This document shows, piece by piece, positions 26,019 through 33,926 of a DNA stretch of 64,000 bases. The stretch spans positions 3,162,001 to 3,226,000 of the forward strand of contig OY969905.1 of assembly GCA_963704455.1 (NCBI GenBank). The letters are read 5' to 3'. Under the pieces are notes generated by a model. That model was not told the DNA's origin. It saw only the letters and a list, made by a program, of their open reading frames with translations, and searched no databases. Position 1 is the first letter of the stretch. Every line of letters starts with the position of its first letter. The position numbers and the translations under genes are program-made. Source of the stretch: DASTCZ01 sp963704455 (GTDB lineage: Bacteria; Acidobacteriota; Terriglobia; Acidiferrales; UBA7541).

Positions 26019-28649
26019 ATGAAAAACGGCGGCAAAAAACCCGGCAAGTCCACGCGCATTGAAAGCACAAAGCACAAAGATAAGCGCACCAACATCCCCA
26101 CCGAAGAGCTGCGCGACTTCGTCAAAGACGATGAGCGCAAGCCCAAGGCCGTCGTGTTCCCCGGCCTTCTCTATGCTCGCGACCCTTCGCTCGATCCGCA
26201 ACTCGTCTGGAGAGGTAAGGACGAACAAGATCGCGAACAGCTCGAAGCGCTCGCCGTTCCGATCTATATTCAGGAAAAAATCCACCCTCATGCCCTTATC
26301 GAGGACTTGCGAGTAGAAGCTAAGAAGGTCGAAGCGGAAGAATCGCTTTCACTCTTTGCCGACTTCAATGGAATCAAGTTCGAGGACCTTGTAGATTTCT
26401 ATAGCCACAAGGATGGCGTCAATTGGTCAAACCGCTTCATCCTTGGCGACTCACTTTTGGTAATGACATCCCTCGCCGAGAAGGAAGCCCTCAAAGGCAA
26501 AGTCCAGATGATCTACATGGACCCGCCCTACGGCATCAAATTTGGTTCTAACTGGCAAGTCTCCACGCGAAAGCGAGAGGTAAAAGACGGAAAGGTAGAG
26601 GATGCCAGCCGCGAACCGGAAGTCGTCAAAGCGTTCCGCGATACATGGAAGCTCGGCATCCATTCCTACCTCTCGTACTTGCGTGATCGCCTCGTCGTCG
26701 CCCGCGAACTCCTGACGGAGACCGGTAGCGTTTTCCTCCAAATCGGCGATGAAAACGTACACCTGGTTCGCTCATTAGTTGATGAAGTATTTGGAAGCGA
26801 GAATTTCATCGCGCAGATTTCATTTGCGAAAACGAGCGGGTATTCAACAAACTTTCTGACAGGCATTTGTGACTACCTTCTTTGGTACGGAAAGGGCCGG
26901 GAGCAAACAAGGTATCGCCAACTGAATTCGCCAAAAGAAGCAGGTGAAGCTGGCGCATCAAAATACAATCGAATACTGCTACCAAACGGCGAAACAAGGA
27001 CTCTCACGGCAGCCGAGAGATTTGGGGAAGAACCCGTGCCGGCGGGAGCTAGATTCTGGGTGGACGACAATCTAACAAGCCAAGGCAACCCATTGCACTC
27101 TTTCGAGTACCACAACAAAATTTACAGCGGAACCTACAAAACGACAGCAGCAGGGTTAGCAAAGCTGGCAATCGCAAATCGTCTCTATGCCGCAGAAGGA
27201 TCGCTCCGTTATATACGTTTCGTTGACGATTTCCCTGCAGTTCCGTTGAACTCCGCATGGATGGACATTGGCGGAATCCAGAGCCGCGTCGATCCGAAGA
27301 TCTATGTCGTCCAAACGGCGGTCGAGGCAATCAAGCGATGCATTCTCATGACGACCGATTCCGGCGATTTAGTGCTTGACCCGACTTGCGGTAGCGGTAC
27401 AACAGCTTATGTCGCCGAGCAATGGGGGCGCCGCTGGATCACAATTGATAGCAGTCGAGTAGCCCTCGCTCTGGCCCGCACACGCCTGATGGCAGCCAAG
27501 TACCCATACTATCTGCTAGCCGATTCAACTGAGGGGATCAAGAAGGAGTCCGAACTGACCGGCAAAATACCACCAGAATACAAGACCGAAAATGACATCC
27601 GAAAGGGATTCGTCTGCAAGCGGGTTCCCCATGTAACCCTCAAATCTATTGCCAACAACCCCCACGTCAAGGAGGGAATGTCCCGGGCGGAAATTGACGC
27701 CGCTATCGCCCTGCACGCCGACATCGAATATTTATTTGATCAGCCCTACGAAGATCCAAAGCGCATCCGAGTCACCGGCCCATTCACCGTCGAAAGCCTT
27801 TCCCCTCATCGTGTCCTATCTGCGGACGAGGATTTGCCCGGCTCAGAGCGCGAAGCGCAAGATGCTTCAGGTCCCGGACAATTCGAGCCGATGATCATTG
27901 AAAACCTTCGCAAGGCGGGGATCCAAAACACAGTCAAAAATGAGCGGCTGAAATTCGATCGTCTCGATTCCTATGCCGGAGTCTGGATTCAAGCCGCGGG
28001 TGAATACACCGAAGGCGGCAAGCGCAAGCGAGTAGCTATTTCCATCGGCCCTGAGCACGGCACCGTCGGTCCTGATCAGGTAAAAGAAGCCGCAAAGGAA
28101 GCAGTCCAGGGAATCGGTTTTGATCTCTTGGTCGTTTGCGGATTCGCCTTCGACCCGCACGTTTCCGAAGAAACAAAACGCTACGGCAAATTGAATGTCG
28201 TCGTCGCCAGAATGAATCCCGATCTCAGCATGGGCGATGAGCTTCTCAAGAAGACCGGCGCGGGAAATCTATTCATGATTTTCGGCGAGCCGGATGTCGA
28301 AATCAAGAAAAGCAAAGACGGCAAGCTCACCGCCGAAATCAAGGGCGTGGATGTTTATGACCCCACCACCGGCCAGATCCGCAGTCACTCGACGGACGAC
28401 ATCGCCTGCTGGTTCATAGACACCAATTACAACGGCGAAAGTTTCTTCGTCCGCCACGCCTATTTCACCGGAGCCGACGAACCTTACGAAAAACTGAAGC
28501 GCGCCCTCCGCGCCGAAATTGACGAGGCCGCCTGGTCCGCTCTCTATTCAACCAAGAGCCGCCCCTTCGATCCGCCCAAGACCAAAAAGATCGCCATCAA
28601 GGTAATCAACCACTATGGCGATGAAGTCCTAAAGGTCTATGCAATATGA
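26019..28649 (+). CDS. Type III-like site-specific DNA methyltransferase (Mod)
   Basis: This 876-residue protein is a beta-class amino-methyltransferase: motif IV IYMDPPYGIKFG comes first (residue about 167) and the AdoMet motif VLDPTCGSGTTAYVAEQWGRRW later (about 453), separated by the target-recognition domain. DPPY indicates N6-adenine (or N4-cytosine) methylation. A C-terminal region of about 400 residues probably binds Res. The segment at about 26780-27250, in the target-recognition domain, looks AT-richer than the rest and may have been exchanged. The start follows AGGTGA and lies 32 bases after res. Confidence 0.92.
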   Translation: MKNGGKKPGKSTRIESTKHKDKRTNIPTEELRDFVKDDERKPKAVVFPGLLYARDPSLDPQLVWRGKDEQDREQLEALAVPIYIQEKIHPHALIEDLRVEAKKVEAEESLSLFADFNGIKFEDLVDFYSHKDGVNWSNRFILGDSLLVMTSLAEKEALKGKVQMIYMDPPYGIKFGSNWQVSTRKREVKDGKVEDASREPEVVKAFRDTWKLGIHSYLSYLRDRLVVARELLTETGSVFLQIGDENVHLVRSLVDEVFGSENFIAQISFAKTSGYSTNFLTGICDYLLWYGKGREQTRYRQLNSPKEAGEAGASKYNRILLPNGETRTLTAAERFGEEPVPAGARFWVDDNLTSQGNPLHSFEYHNKIYSGTYKTTAAGLAKLAIANRLYAAEGSLRYIRFVDDFPAVPLNSAWMDIGGIQSRVDPKIYVVQTAVEAIKRCILMTTDSGDLVLDPTCGSGTTAYVAEQWGRRWITIDSSRVALALARTRLMAAKYPYYLLADSTEGIKKESELTGKIPPEYKTENDIRKGFVCKRVPHVTLKSIANNPHVKEGMSRAEIDAAIALHADIEYLFDQPYEDPKRIRVTGPFTVESLSPHRVLSADEDLPGSEREAQDASGPGQFEPMIIENLRKAGIQNTVKNERLKFDRLDSYAGVWIQAAGEYTEGGKRKRVAISIGPEHGTVGPDQVKEAAKEAVQGIGFDLLVVCGFAFDPHVSEETKRYGKLNVVVARMNPDLSMGDELLKKTGAGNLFMIFGEPDVEIKKSKDGKLTAEIKGVDVYDPTTGQIRSHSTDDIACWFIDTNYNGESFFVRHAYFTGADEPYEKLKRALRAEIDEAAWSALYSTKSRPFDPPKTKKIAIKVINHYGDEVLKVYAI

Positions 28650-28762
28650 CTTTCTCAATTTGAGACATTTTCCGCCCCAGATTTCCCTTGACTTCCAGCA
28701 AATCATATGGTATAAGAAGAAATGTACGGTCTGGTACAATTCAAATATTTACCCGCTGGTTC

Positions 28763-28960
28763 CCGTAACCCCAATGCTGCGACACTCTTACGGCGATCGC
28801 TGCCCCAACTTAGTGCAGTCGCGCCCGCAACTCCTTTAGATGGAGCGCCTTACCGGCGAAATCGCCCAGAATCCCGTAACTCCAATGCTGCGTTACTCTT
28901 ACCGATCGTTTCGGCTGTAAGTCCTTTGTTGCGTTACTCTTACAAAAAGATGGGGGTGCC
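28763..28960 (-). repeat. Repeat array B: inverted copy with the same spacing as array A
   Basis: Reading left from GGGGGCACCCCCATCTTTTT, units lie at 28943-28915, 28902-28874, 28853-28825 (degenerate, GGTAAGGCG...CTAAAGGAGTTGCGG) and 28791-28763. The linkers are 12, 20 and 33 bases, exactly as in array A (6243-6423). The 33-base linkers begin GCGCGA.TGCACT in both arrays and end with GCTCGCC in A or ATCGCC in B. This is a conserved element of at least 181 bases, not a chance run of short repeats. Confidence 0.85.
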
Positions 28961-29061
28961 CCCCTCCCGGCGCAAAACTCCCCGCTCCGACCTGTAAGCG
29001 CGCTTTCAGAGATGACGGGGGTGGTGGCAGGATCGGGATGACGGCGTGGAGGATGGGGGGA

Positions 29062-29130
29062 GTAGCGCCGACCCTCTTGTCGGCGAATTAGACACGCGGC
29101 CAACCACGCCGACAGGAGTGTCGGCGCTAC
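29062..29130. repeat. Palindromic TAGCGCCG dispersed element, copy 1
   Basis: Starts GTAGCGCCGA and ends TCGGCGCTAC, with internal arms GTCGGCG / CGCCGAC. A related element with the same ends lies at 56369-56436. Both are intergenic and each could form a long hairpin. Confidence 0.75.
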
Positions 29131-29167
29131 CAAAACGCAATCAGGATGACGAGTGCTGGGCGCGCGG

Positions 29168-31885
29168 CTATTGGTGGTTAGTGCCGCCCTTTGTTGGGTT
29201 GATGATGTTGTCGGGCCAGCAGCCGAGCGTGTCGGGATCGGCGCCGTTGCCGGAGTTGCGCGAATTGCCGGAGCCGGATGAGCCGGTGCGCGGAGTGCCG
29301 TATCGGCCGGTGCCGGAATCAGTGACGCCGCCGCGGCCCCCGCGACCGGCAGCGGGAGCAGTGGCCGGCTCGAAGGGAACCTTCGGGTCGAGAGCGCGCG
29401 CGATCACGTCCTTTGCGGCTTCGAGGTGTGCGTGCGTTGCGGCGTCGGTGGCCTTCGGCAGCGCGGCGTTGATTTCACCGGTTAGCGTTTTCAATTCGGC
29501 CCGAAGCAATGCGCGGACATCTTCCATTCCGGCGGTGCGTTCATTGACCTTGACGGCGAGGTCCTCGATGTAGCCGTTCTGCAAGTTGCGGCGGTAAGCG
29601 TCAATCACAACCGCGGGCGAGGCCAGTTCGCTCCAGATTCCGTGGCGAACTTCACCGAGGAATTCCGTTGCGTGGTAGGACTTGGCGCTGTCTTCGGCTT
29701 CAAGCTCGATCAAGCGCGCGATGCGCTGATCCTGCAAAAGCGAATTGAGCACCCTCATCTGGGCGGTGCGGATGCGTTCCATCATGCCATCCGGCTCAAA
29801 CAGCCGCGAAATCTGCGGACGGATGAGGAAGGTGGGCGTGCGGAACGCGTTTTCATTCAGGAATTTCACAGCGGCGACCTGGCGTTCGCGCGACGTGGGA
29901 GTGAATTGAACGCCCTTCTGGTCGGTGTGCTTATCCTGCGATTCAACCCCGCCGACAATTACGGCGACGTGGCCCAATTCGGTGCTCCACTGGCCGAGGA
30001 TGCGGCCGTAGATCTCGGTCAGGTCCTCGTAAGTTTCGCCCGGCTTCGCGGTGGTGGCGGGAACGACCATATCCATCACGCGGTGGAGATTCTTTATGCC
30101 CATGCCGGTGGAATAGACGGCATCGGCGTCGCCGACGGCTTCCGTGTTTTCGCCGGGGTCGGTGCCATTGGAGTGATCCGTGGAGAAGCGGAACCACGGC
30201 ACGGTGTCCTGCTCGCGGGACCACTTGTCGAGCGTGGGCTTCTCATCATCGGGAGTTTTCGCGCCCGGAATCGGAGCGTAGCCCCAATGCGTGGCCCAAA
30301 TGTCGTACGGGCCTACCTTGGGAACGAGATCCTCCCACGGGATGTTGTCCTCGGGCTGGGCGACGTAATTGAAGCGCGAATAGTCCATGAGTGTGGCGAC
30401 GTGGCCCATTTTGTGAAGCCACGCGGGGTCACGGAGCTTTTCCGCGGGATATAGCGCGCTCGACTTCATGTTGTGCTCGAAACCGAGCGTGTGGCCGACT
30501 TCGTGCGCGATTACATATTCGATCAGGCGGCCCATGACCTCATCGGGAAGCGGCAGAGTGGCGGTGTGCGCCTTGTCGAGCGGGCCGACCTGGATGAAAT
30601 ACCAGTCGCGCGCGAGATTCATTACGTTGTGATAGATCTCGACATCGGCGTTGAGGATTTCGCCGGTGCGCGGATCGGTGATGCTCGGGCCAACCGAATT
30701 TTCCGTGGTGGAAGGCAGCCAGCGAATGATGGAGTTGCGCGCATCCTGCGGACTCCAGGTGGGATCTTCCTCATGAGTCGGCGGATCCTTGGCGATGATG
30801 CCGTTCTTGAAGCCGGCAGCTTCGAACGCGGGTTGCCAATCTTCGATGGCTCTCTTGACGTAGGGGCGCCACTTTTCCGGCGTGCCCGGATCCACAAAAT
30901 AAATGATGGGCTTCACGGGCTCGCAGTCGTGGCCGCAATTGGGGTCTTTCTTTTCGAGGCGCCATTTTGTGATGTAGGTGCGGCGCACGGCCTTTTGTTC
31001 GTCGCGGCCGAAATCTTCCTGGCGGATGGTGAAGTAGCCGACACGGTCGTCAAAGAGCCGCGGCAACATGGGATGCTCTGGGAGCTTGACCATGCTGTAG
31101 TGCATGACGACAGTGGCGCTATTGCCGCGCATTCCTGCCGCGCCGCCGCGGCCGCCGCCGGGCGCAGGCGCTGGAGCGCCGCGGCCTCCCGCAGTATCGT
31201 CCGCGCGGCTGGTGTAAGTCTGCGCGGCTTCGACTTCAACGTTGATCGGGAATGTCATGACGCTTTCAATGTAAGAGCGCGTGGCATCAAAGCCGGTGGC
31301 GCGCAGGCGCGTGCGCGGGCTGAATTCCGGGACTTCGGTGAGGAACAGCGAGGAGACGTCAATCACCGGCGCTTCGTTGGGGCCAAACGCTTCGATGGGG
31401 AACGATTTGACGATGGCGTCTTCGTTTGAGTTCCGCACCGCGCGGGAAATCGGCAGGCTCGGATCGGCAACGATGTCATAAAGAACGGTGCGGAGGAATA
31501 CATTGTTATCGCGGCGCTCCCAGCGGACAACGTGCTCACCAGAGTAATCACCGCCGTAGCCGACGCCGATCGTCGTACGGGCGATAAAGCTGAACCACAG
31601 AAAATCCTTGTTCAATTCCGATGGAGGGATCTCGTAGAAATAGCGGGTGACGCCGGTGGCGCGGTCCTTGATTTCGTGGATGGTGAAGACGCCCTTCTGC
31701 GTTTTCGCATCGGCGGTGATGACCTGGTCGTAAGGACGAGGCCCGCGAGCCGCGGCAGCGCCGCGTCCGCCGGGGGCCTGGCCACCGCGGCCGCCGCCGG
31801 CGGGAGGCTCATCCTGCGCGCGAACTGCAAGGCCGAGAGAACATAGAATGAGAATTACGGCGAAAAACTTCAATGCTGATTTCAT
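29168..31885 (-). CDS. Secreted zinc-dependent metalloprotease (DUF5117/DUF5118-like)
   Basis: About 905 residues with a signal peptide (ALKFFAVILILCSLGLAVRAQ) and a Gly/Ala-rich linker (GGGRGGQAPGGRG). The metzincin zinc site HEVGHTLGFEH lies in the middle with a downstream Met-turn MDYSRFNY. Flanking DUF5117 and DUF5118-like regions (YFIQVGPLDKAHTATLPLPDEVMGRLIEY...; LEKKDPNCGHDCEPVKPIIYFVDPGTPEKWR) are typical. A second Gly-rich segment interrupts the N-terminal domain and the C-terminus is Gly/Asn/Ser-rich. The ATG at 31885 begins the signal peptide; the longer frame does not. A paralogue is encoded at 37932-40400. Confidence 0.88.
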   Translation of the reverse strand: MKSALKFFAVILILCSLGLAVRAQDEPPAGGGRGGQAPGGRGAAAARGPRPYDQVITADAKTQKGVFTIHEIKDRATGVTRYFYEIPPSELNKDFLWFSFIARTTIGVGYGGDYSGEHVVRWERRDNNVFLRTVLYDIVADPSLPISRAVRNSNEDAIVKSFPIEAFGPNEAPVIDVSSLFLTEVPEFSPRTRLRATGFDATRSYIESVMTFPINVEVEAAQTYTSRADDTAGGRGAPAPAPGGGRGGAAGMRGNSATVVMHYSMVKLPEHPMLPRLFDDRVGYFTIRQEDFGRDEQKAVRRTYITKWRLEKKDPNCGHDCEPVKPIIYFVDPGTPEKWRPYVKRAIEDWQPAFEAAGFKNGIIAKDPPTHEEDPTWSPQDARNSIIRWLPSTTENSVGPSITDPRTGEILNADVEIYHNVMNLARDWYFIQVGPLDKAHTATLPLPDEVMGRLIEYVIAHEVGHTLGFEHNMKSSALYPAEKLRDPAWLHKMGHVATLMDYSRFNYVAQPEDNIPWEDLVPKVGPYDIWATHWGYAPIPGAKTPDDEKPTLDKWSREQDTVPWFRFSTDHSNGTDPGENTEAVGDADAVYSTGMGIKNLHRVMDMVVPATTAKPGETYEDLTEIYGRILGQWSTELGHVAVIVGGVESQDKHTDQKGVQFTPTSRERQVAAVKFLNENAFRTPTFLIRPQISRLFEPDGMMERIRTAQMRVLNSLLQDQRIARLIELEAEDSAKSYHATEFLGEVRHGIWSELASPAVVIDAYRRNLQNGYIEDLAVKVNERTAGMEDVRALLRAELKTLTGEINAALPKATDAATHAHLEAAKDVIARALDPKVPFEPATAPAAGRGGRGGVTDSGTGRYGTPRTGSSGSGNSRNSGNGADPDTLGCWPDNIINPTKGGTNHQ

Positions 31886-31965
31886 GAGTGTCACCCCTGC
31901 AAGAGAATGATTCCGTGAAAACGACCGGAGTCTAACACAGGTCAAACGGGCTCGCGCCCGCAATC

Positions 31966-32766
31966 CTACCAGTTAAACCGGTAACCAATAATCATTTTGG
32001 CGATGAGGTGATCCGTCGAGCGCGTGACGCCCACACCCATGCCGAGATTTATTTCCCATTGAGGCGCGAGGTTCAAATCGATCGCGGGAAATATCTGCTG
32101 CTCCTGCTGGGCCACGGGATCGAAGCCAGTGATCGGGCCGAGAGAACCGTAATACTCAAGACCGCCGGTGATCTTGCTGGTGAAGTCATAACTGAATTTG
32201 AAATTTGGCGAGAAGCCGGGCGGCCTGGAAGCGTTTTCACCGTGGTAGGAGAGCTCAATCGAGGGGTTGAAAGCGAAATACCATTTGCCGATTTGCTTAT
32301 CAATGATGGGGCGAATTTCCTGCGTCCAAGTGTCAGTGGAATACGAACGGCGCTGGTAGCCGATTTCGGTGGAAAGGCTCAGCCCCACCGGCCAGTGCCA
32401 TTTTTCCGGGATGCGGACGCGCGGGCGAATGTGATCGCCGACCCAGTCCCAGCCCTGGCCGCTGTGGATGGATGTGAAGATGTAGAAACCGACCTCGAAC
32501 CAGTCCGTGAAGCCGTGAGTGATTTCGACAGTCTCGTGTTCGGCGTGATTGGTGGGGAAAAGCCCGTCTTGCATGGTTTTCGAGCCGCTAATCGTAAAGT
32601 TGCTGTGGAGCTCAAACATCGTTTTGCCGGGCGCGACGGTGTCAGCGCCGTATACCTGAATTTCGTAATTGTCCTGCGCGCAGGCGCGAGGCGCGACAAC
32701 TGCAGCGGCTCCCACAAGAAGCAGTGCAACGATGATTCGAGAGACAGCACCGTTTCCCAATACCAT
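31966..32766 (-). CDS. Outer-membrane beta-barrel protein of unknown function
   Basis: This 266-residue protein has a signal peptide (SRIIVALLLVGAAAVVAPRACAQ). The rest is a run of amphipathic strands (MFELHSNFTISGSKT..., WFEVGFYIFTSI..., LSLSTEIGYQRRSYS..., WYFAFNPSIELSYHG..., FKFSYDFTSKITGGLEYYGSLG) ending in the aromatic terminal strand IAKMIIGYRFNW, as required for barrel assembly. It precedes the metalloprotease gene on the same strand by about 80 bases. Confidence 0.75.
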   Translation of the reverse strand: MVLGNGAVSRIIVALLLVGAAAVVAPRACAQDNYEIQVYGADTVAPGKTMFELHSNFTISGSKTMQDGLFPTNHAEHETVEITHGFTDWFEVGFYIFTSIHSGQGWDWVGDHIRPRVRIPEKWHWPVGLSLSTEIGYQRRSYSTDTWTQEIRPIIDKQIGKWYFAFNPSIELSYHGENASRPPGFSPNFKFSYDFTSKITGGLEYYGSLGPITGFDPVAQQEQQIFPAIDLNLAPQWEINLGMGVGVTRSTDHLIAKMIIGYRFNW

Positions 32767-32839
32767 TCACCCCTAAGAATGGAAGAGGATAGCCGAGTTA
32801 AGACGGTGGGGCAACGCGCGCGGTTTCAAACGAGAAAAA

Positions 32840-33892
32840 TTAAGCGCGGGGATGAGCCTTGTCGTAAACCTCCATCAACTGGCGGATGGTCGCGTGGGTG
32901 TACTTCTGCGTTGTGGATAGCGAGGAGTGGCCGAGGAGCTCCTGAATCGAGCGGAGGTCCGCTCCGTCGGCGAGCAGGTGGGTGGCAAAGGCGTGACGGA
33001 AGGAGTGCGGGTGCAAATTAAAATTGAGCCCCGCTTCGCGAACATATTTTCCGACAATTCGCTGGACGGAGCGATTGGCAATGCGGCGGCCAAAAGAGCT
33101 GAGGAAGACGGCCTCATAATCGGCGCGCACATGGGCCTTGTTCATGATCATCGCGCGGACGGGCAGGTAAGCGTCAAGCGCGGAGAAAGCCTTGGAGCCG
33201 AATGGGACGATGCGCTCTTTGCGCCCCTTGCCGCGGATGCGGAGCATTTGCTGCGCGCGGTCAATGTCGCCAAGATTGAGGCCGGTCAACTCGCTGACGC
33301 GCAGGCCGGAGGAGTAAAGCATCTCGAGGATGGCGCGGTCGCGCCGGAGGAATTCGCTCGAATTCTCGCGCTGTGGTTTGCCTGCGCGCCGGTCGCGGGC
33401 CGAGGGTTTTTTTTGCCGCGGGATCGCGCCGGCGAACATCTCTTCTTCGGAGCCGGCCCGCGGCAGTAGACGCTTCGGAGTTGAACCCATCTGATCGAGG
33501 AAGTGGCCCATGTCTTCCGCGGGAAGCACCTGCGGGATGCGTTTAGGCAAACGTGGCGTGGCCACCAGCTTGGCTGGATTTTTTGTGACGATGCCTTCGC
33601 GGTGGCAAAACTTGAAGAAGGCGCGCAGGGAAGTCAGCTTGCGCGCAACGGTGGATTTCTGATTGCCGCTCGCGTGGAGATAGCCCATGAACTCGCGGAT
33701 GAGGCGGTGGTCAATCTCCGCCGGCGAAATAGATTTTCGGGCGGAGCGCGAGGGCGCGGAAGATTTGTCTTCGGGGGGAGTGAGATAACTCAAGAACTGA
33801 TCGAGATCGGAGCGGTACGAAATGATGGTATAGGGCGAAACATTTCGCTCGTTTTCCAAGTGGTAGACGAATTTTTCGATGAATTCCTTCAC
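32840..33892 (-). CDS. xerC: Tyrosine recombinase XerC/XerD-like
   Basis: About 350 residues. An N-terminal SAM-like DNA-binding domain (FVYHLENERNVSPYTIISYRSDLDQFLSYL) is followed by the catalytic domain with all active-site residues: Arg in SSGLRVSEL, Lys in GKGRKER, HxxR in HPHSFRHAFATHLL, His in LLGHSSLSTTQ and the nucleophile Tyr in QKYTHA. An insertion of about 45 residues between the domains is basic and low complexity. With dprA and topA just upstream it forms the common dprA-topA-xerC cluster, so chromosome-dimer resolution is the likely role; no dif site was found in the window. Confidence 0.9.
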   Translation of the reverse strand: MKEFIEKFVYHLENERNVSPYTIISYRSDLDQFLSYLTPPEDKSSAPSRSARKSISPAEIDHRLIREFMGYLHASGNQKSTVARKLTSLRAFFKFCHREGIVTKNPAKLVATPRLPKRIPQVLPAEDMGHFLDQMGSTPKRLLPRAGSEEEMFAGAIPRQKKPSARDRRAGKPQRENSSEFLRRDRAILEMLYSSGLRVSELTGLNLGDIDRAQQMLRIRGKGRKERIVPFGSKAFSALDAYLPVRAMIMNKAHVRADYEAVFLSSFGRRIANRSVQRIVGKYVREAGLNFNLHPHSFRHAFATHLLADGADLRSIQELLGHSSLSTTQKYTHATIRQLMEVYDKAHPRA

Positions 33893-33926
33893 GGCTATAC
33901 CACTCGATCAAAACCAAACCACGCGA

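Larger units (their letters stand above)
28650..29167. other. Repeat-filled right edge of the type III island
   Basis: No supported gene. Contents from left to right: an AT-rich tail of mod, repeat array B (28763-28960), a C-rich tract (CCCCCCTCCCGG), a GGATGACGG tag and the palindromic TAGCGCCG element (29062-29130). The stop of the next gene is at 29168. Confidence 0.65.

Noticed and set aside
28763..28960. Insertion sequence or transposon end
   Set aside because: No transposase frame is present and no target-site duplication can be seen; the spacing conservation fits a structured element better. A transposon relation is still possible for the islands as a whole.
22474..28960. Terminal inverted repeats of a mobile element around the type III genes
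   Set aside because: The tag at 22474 matches array A's left flank but not the flank of array B, so the two ends are not proven inverted copies.
30473..31429. A 318-residue plus-strand reading frame
   Set aside because: Antisense to the metalloprotease with its zinc site; no signal, start site or domain.
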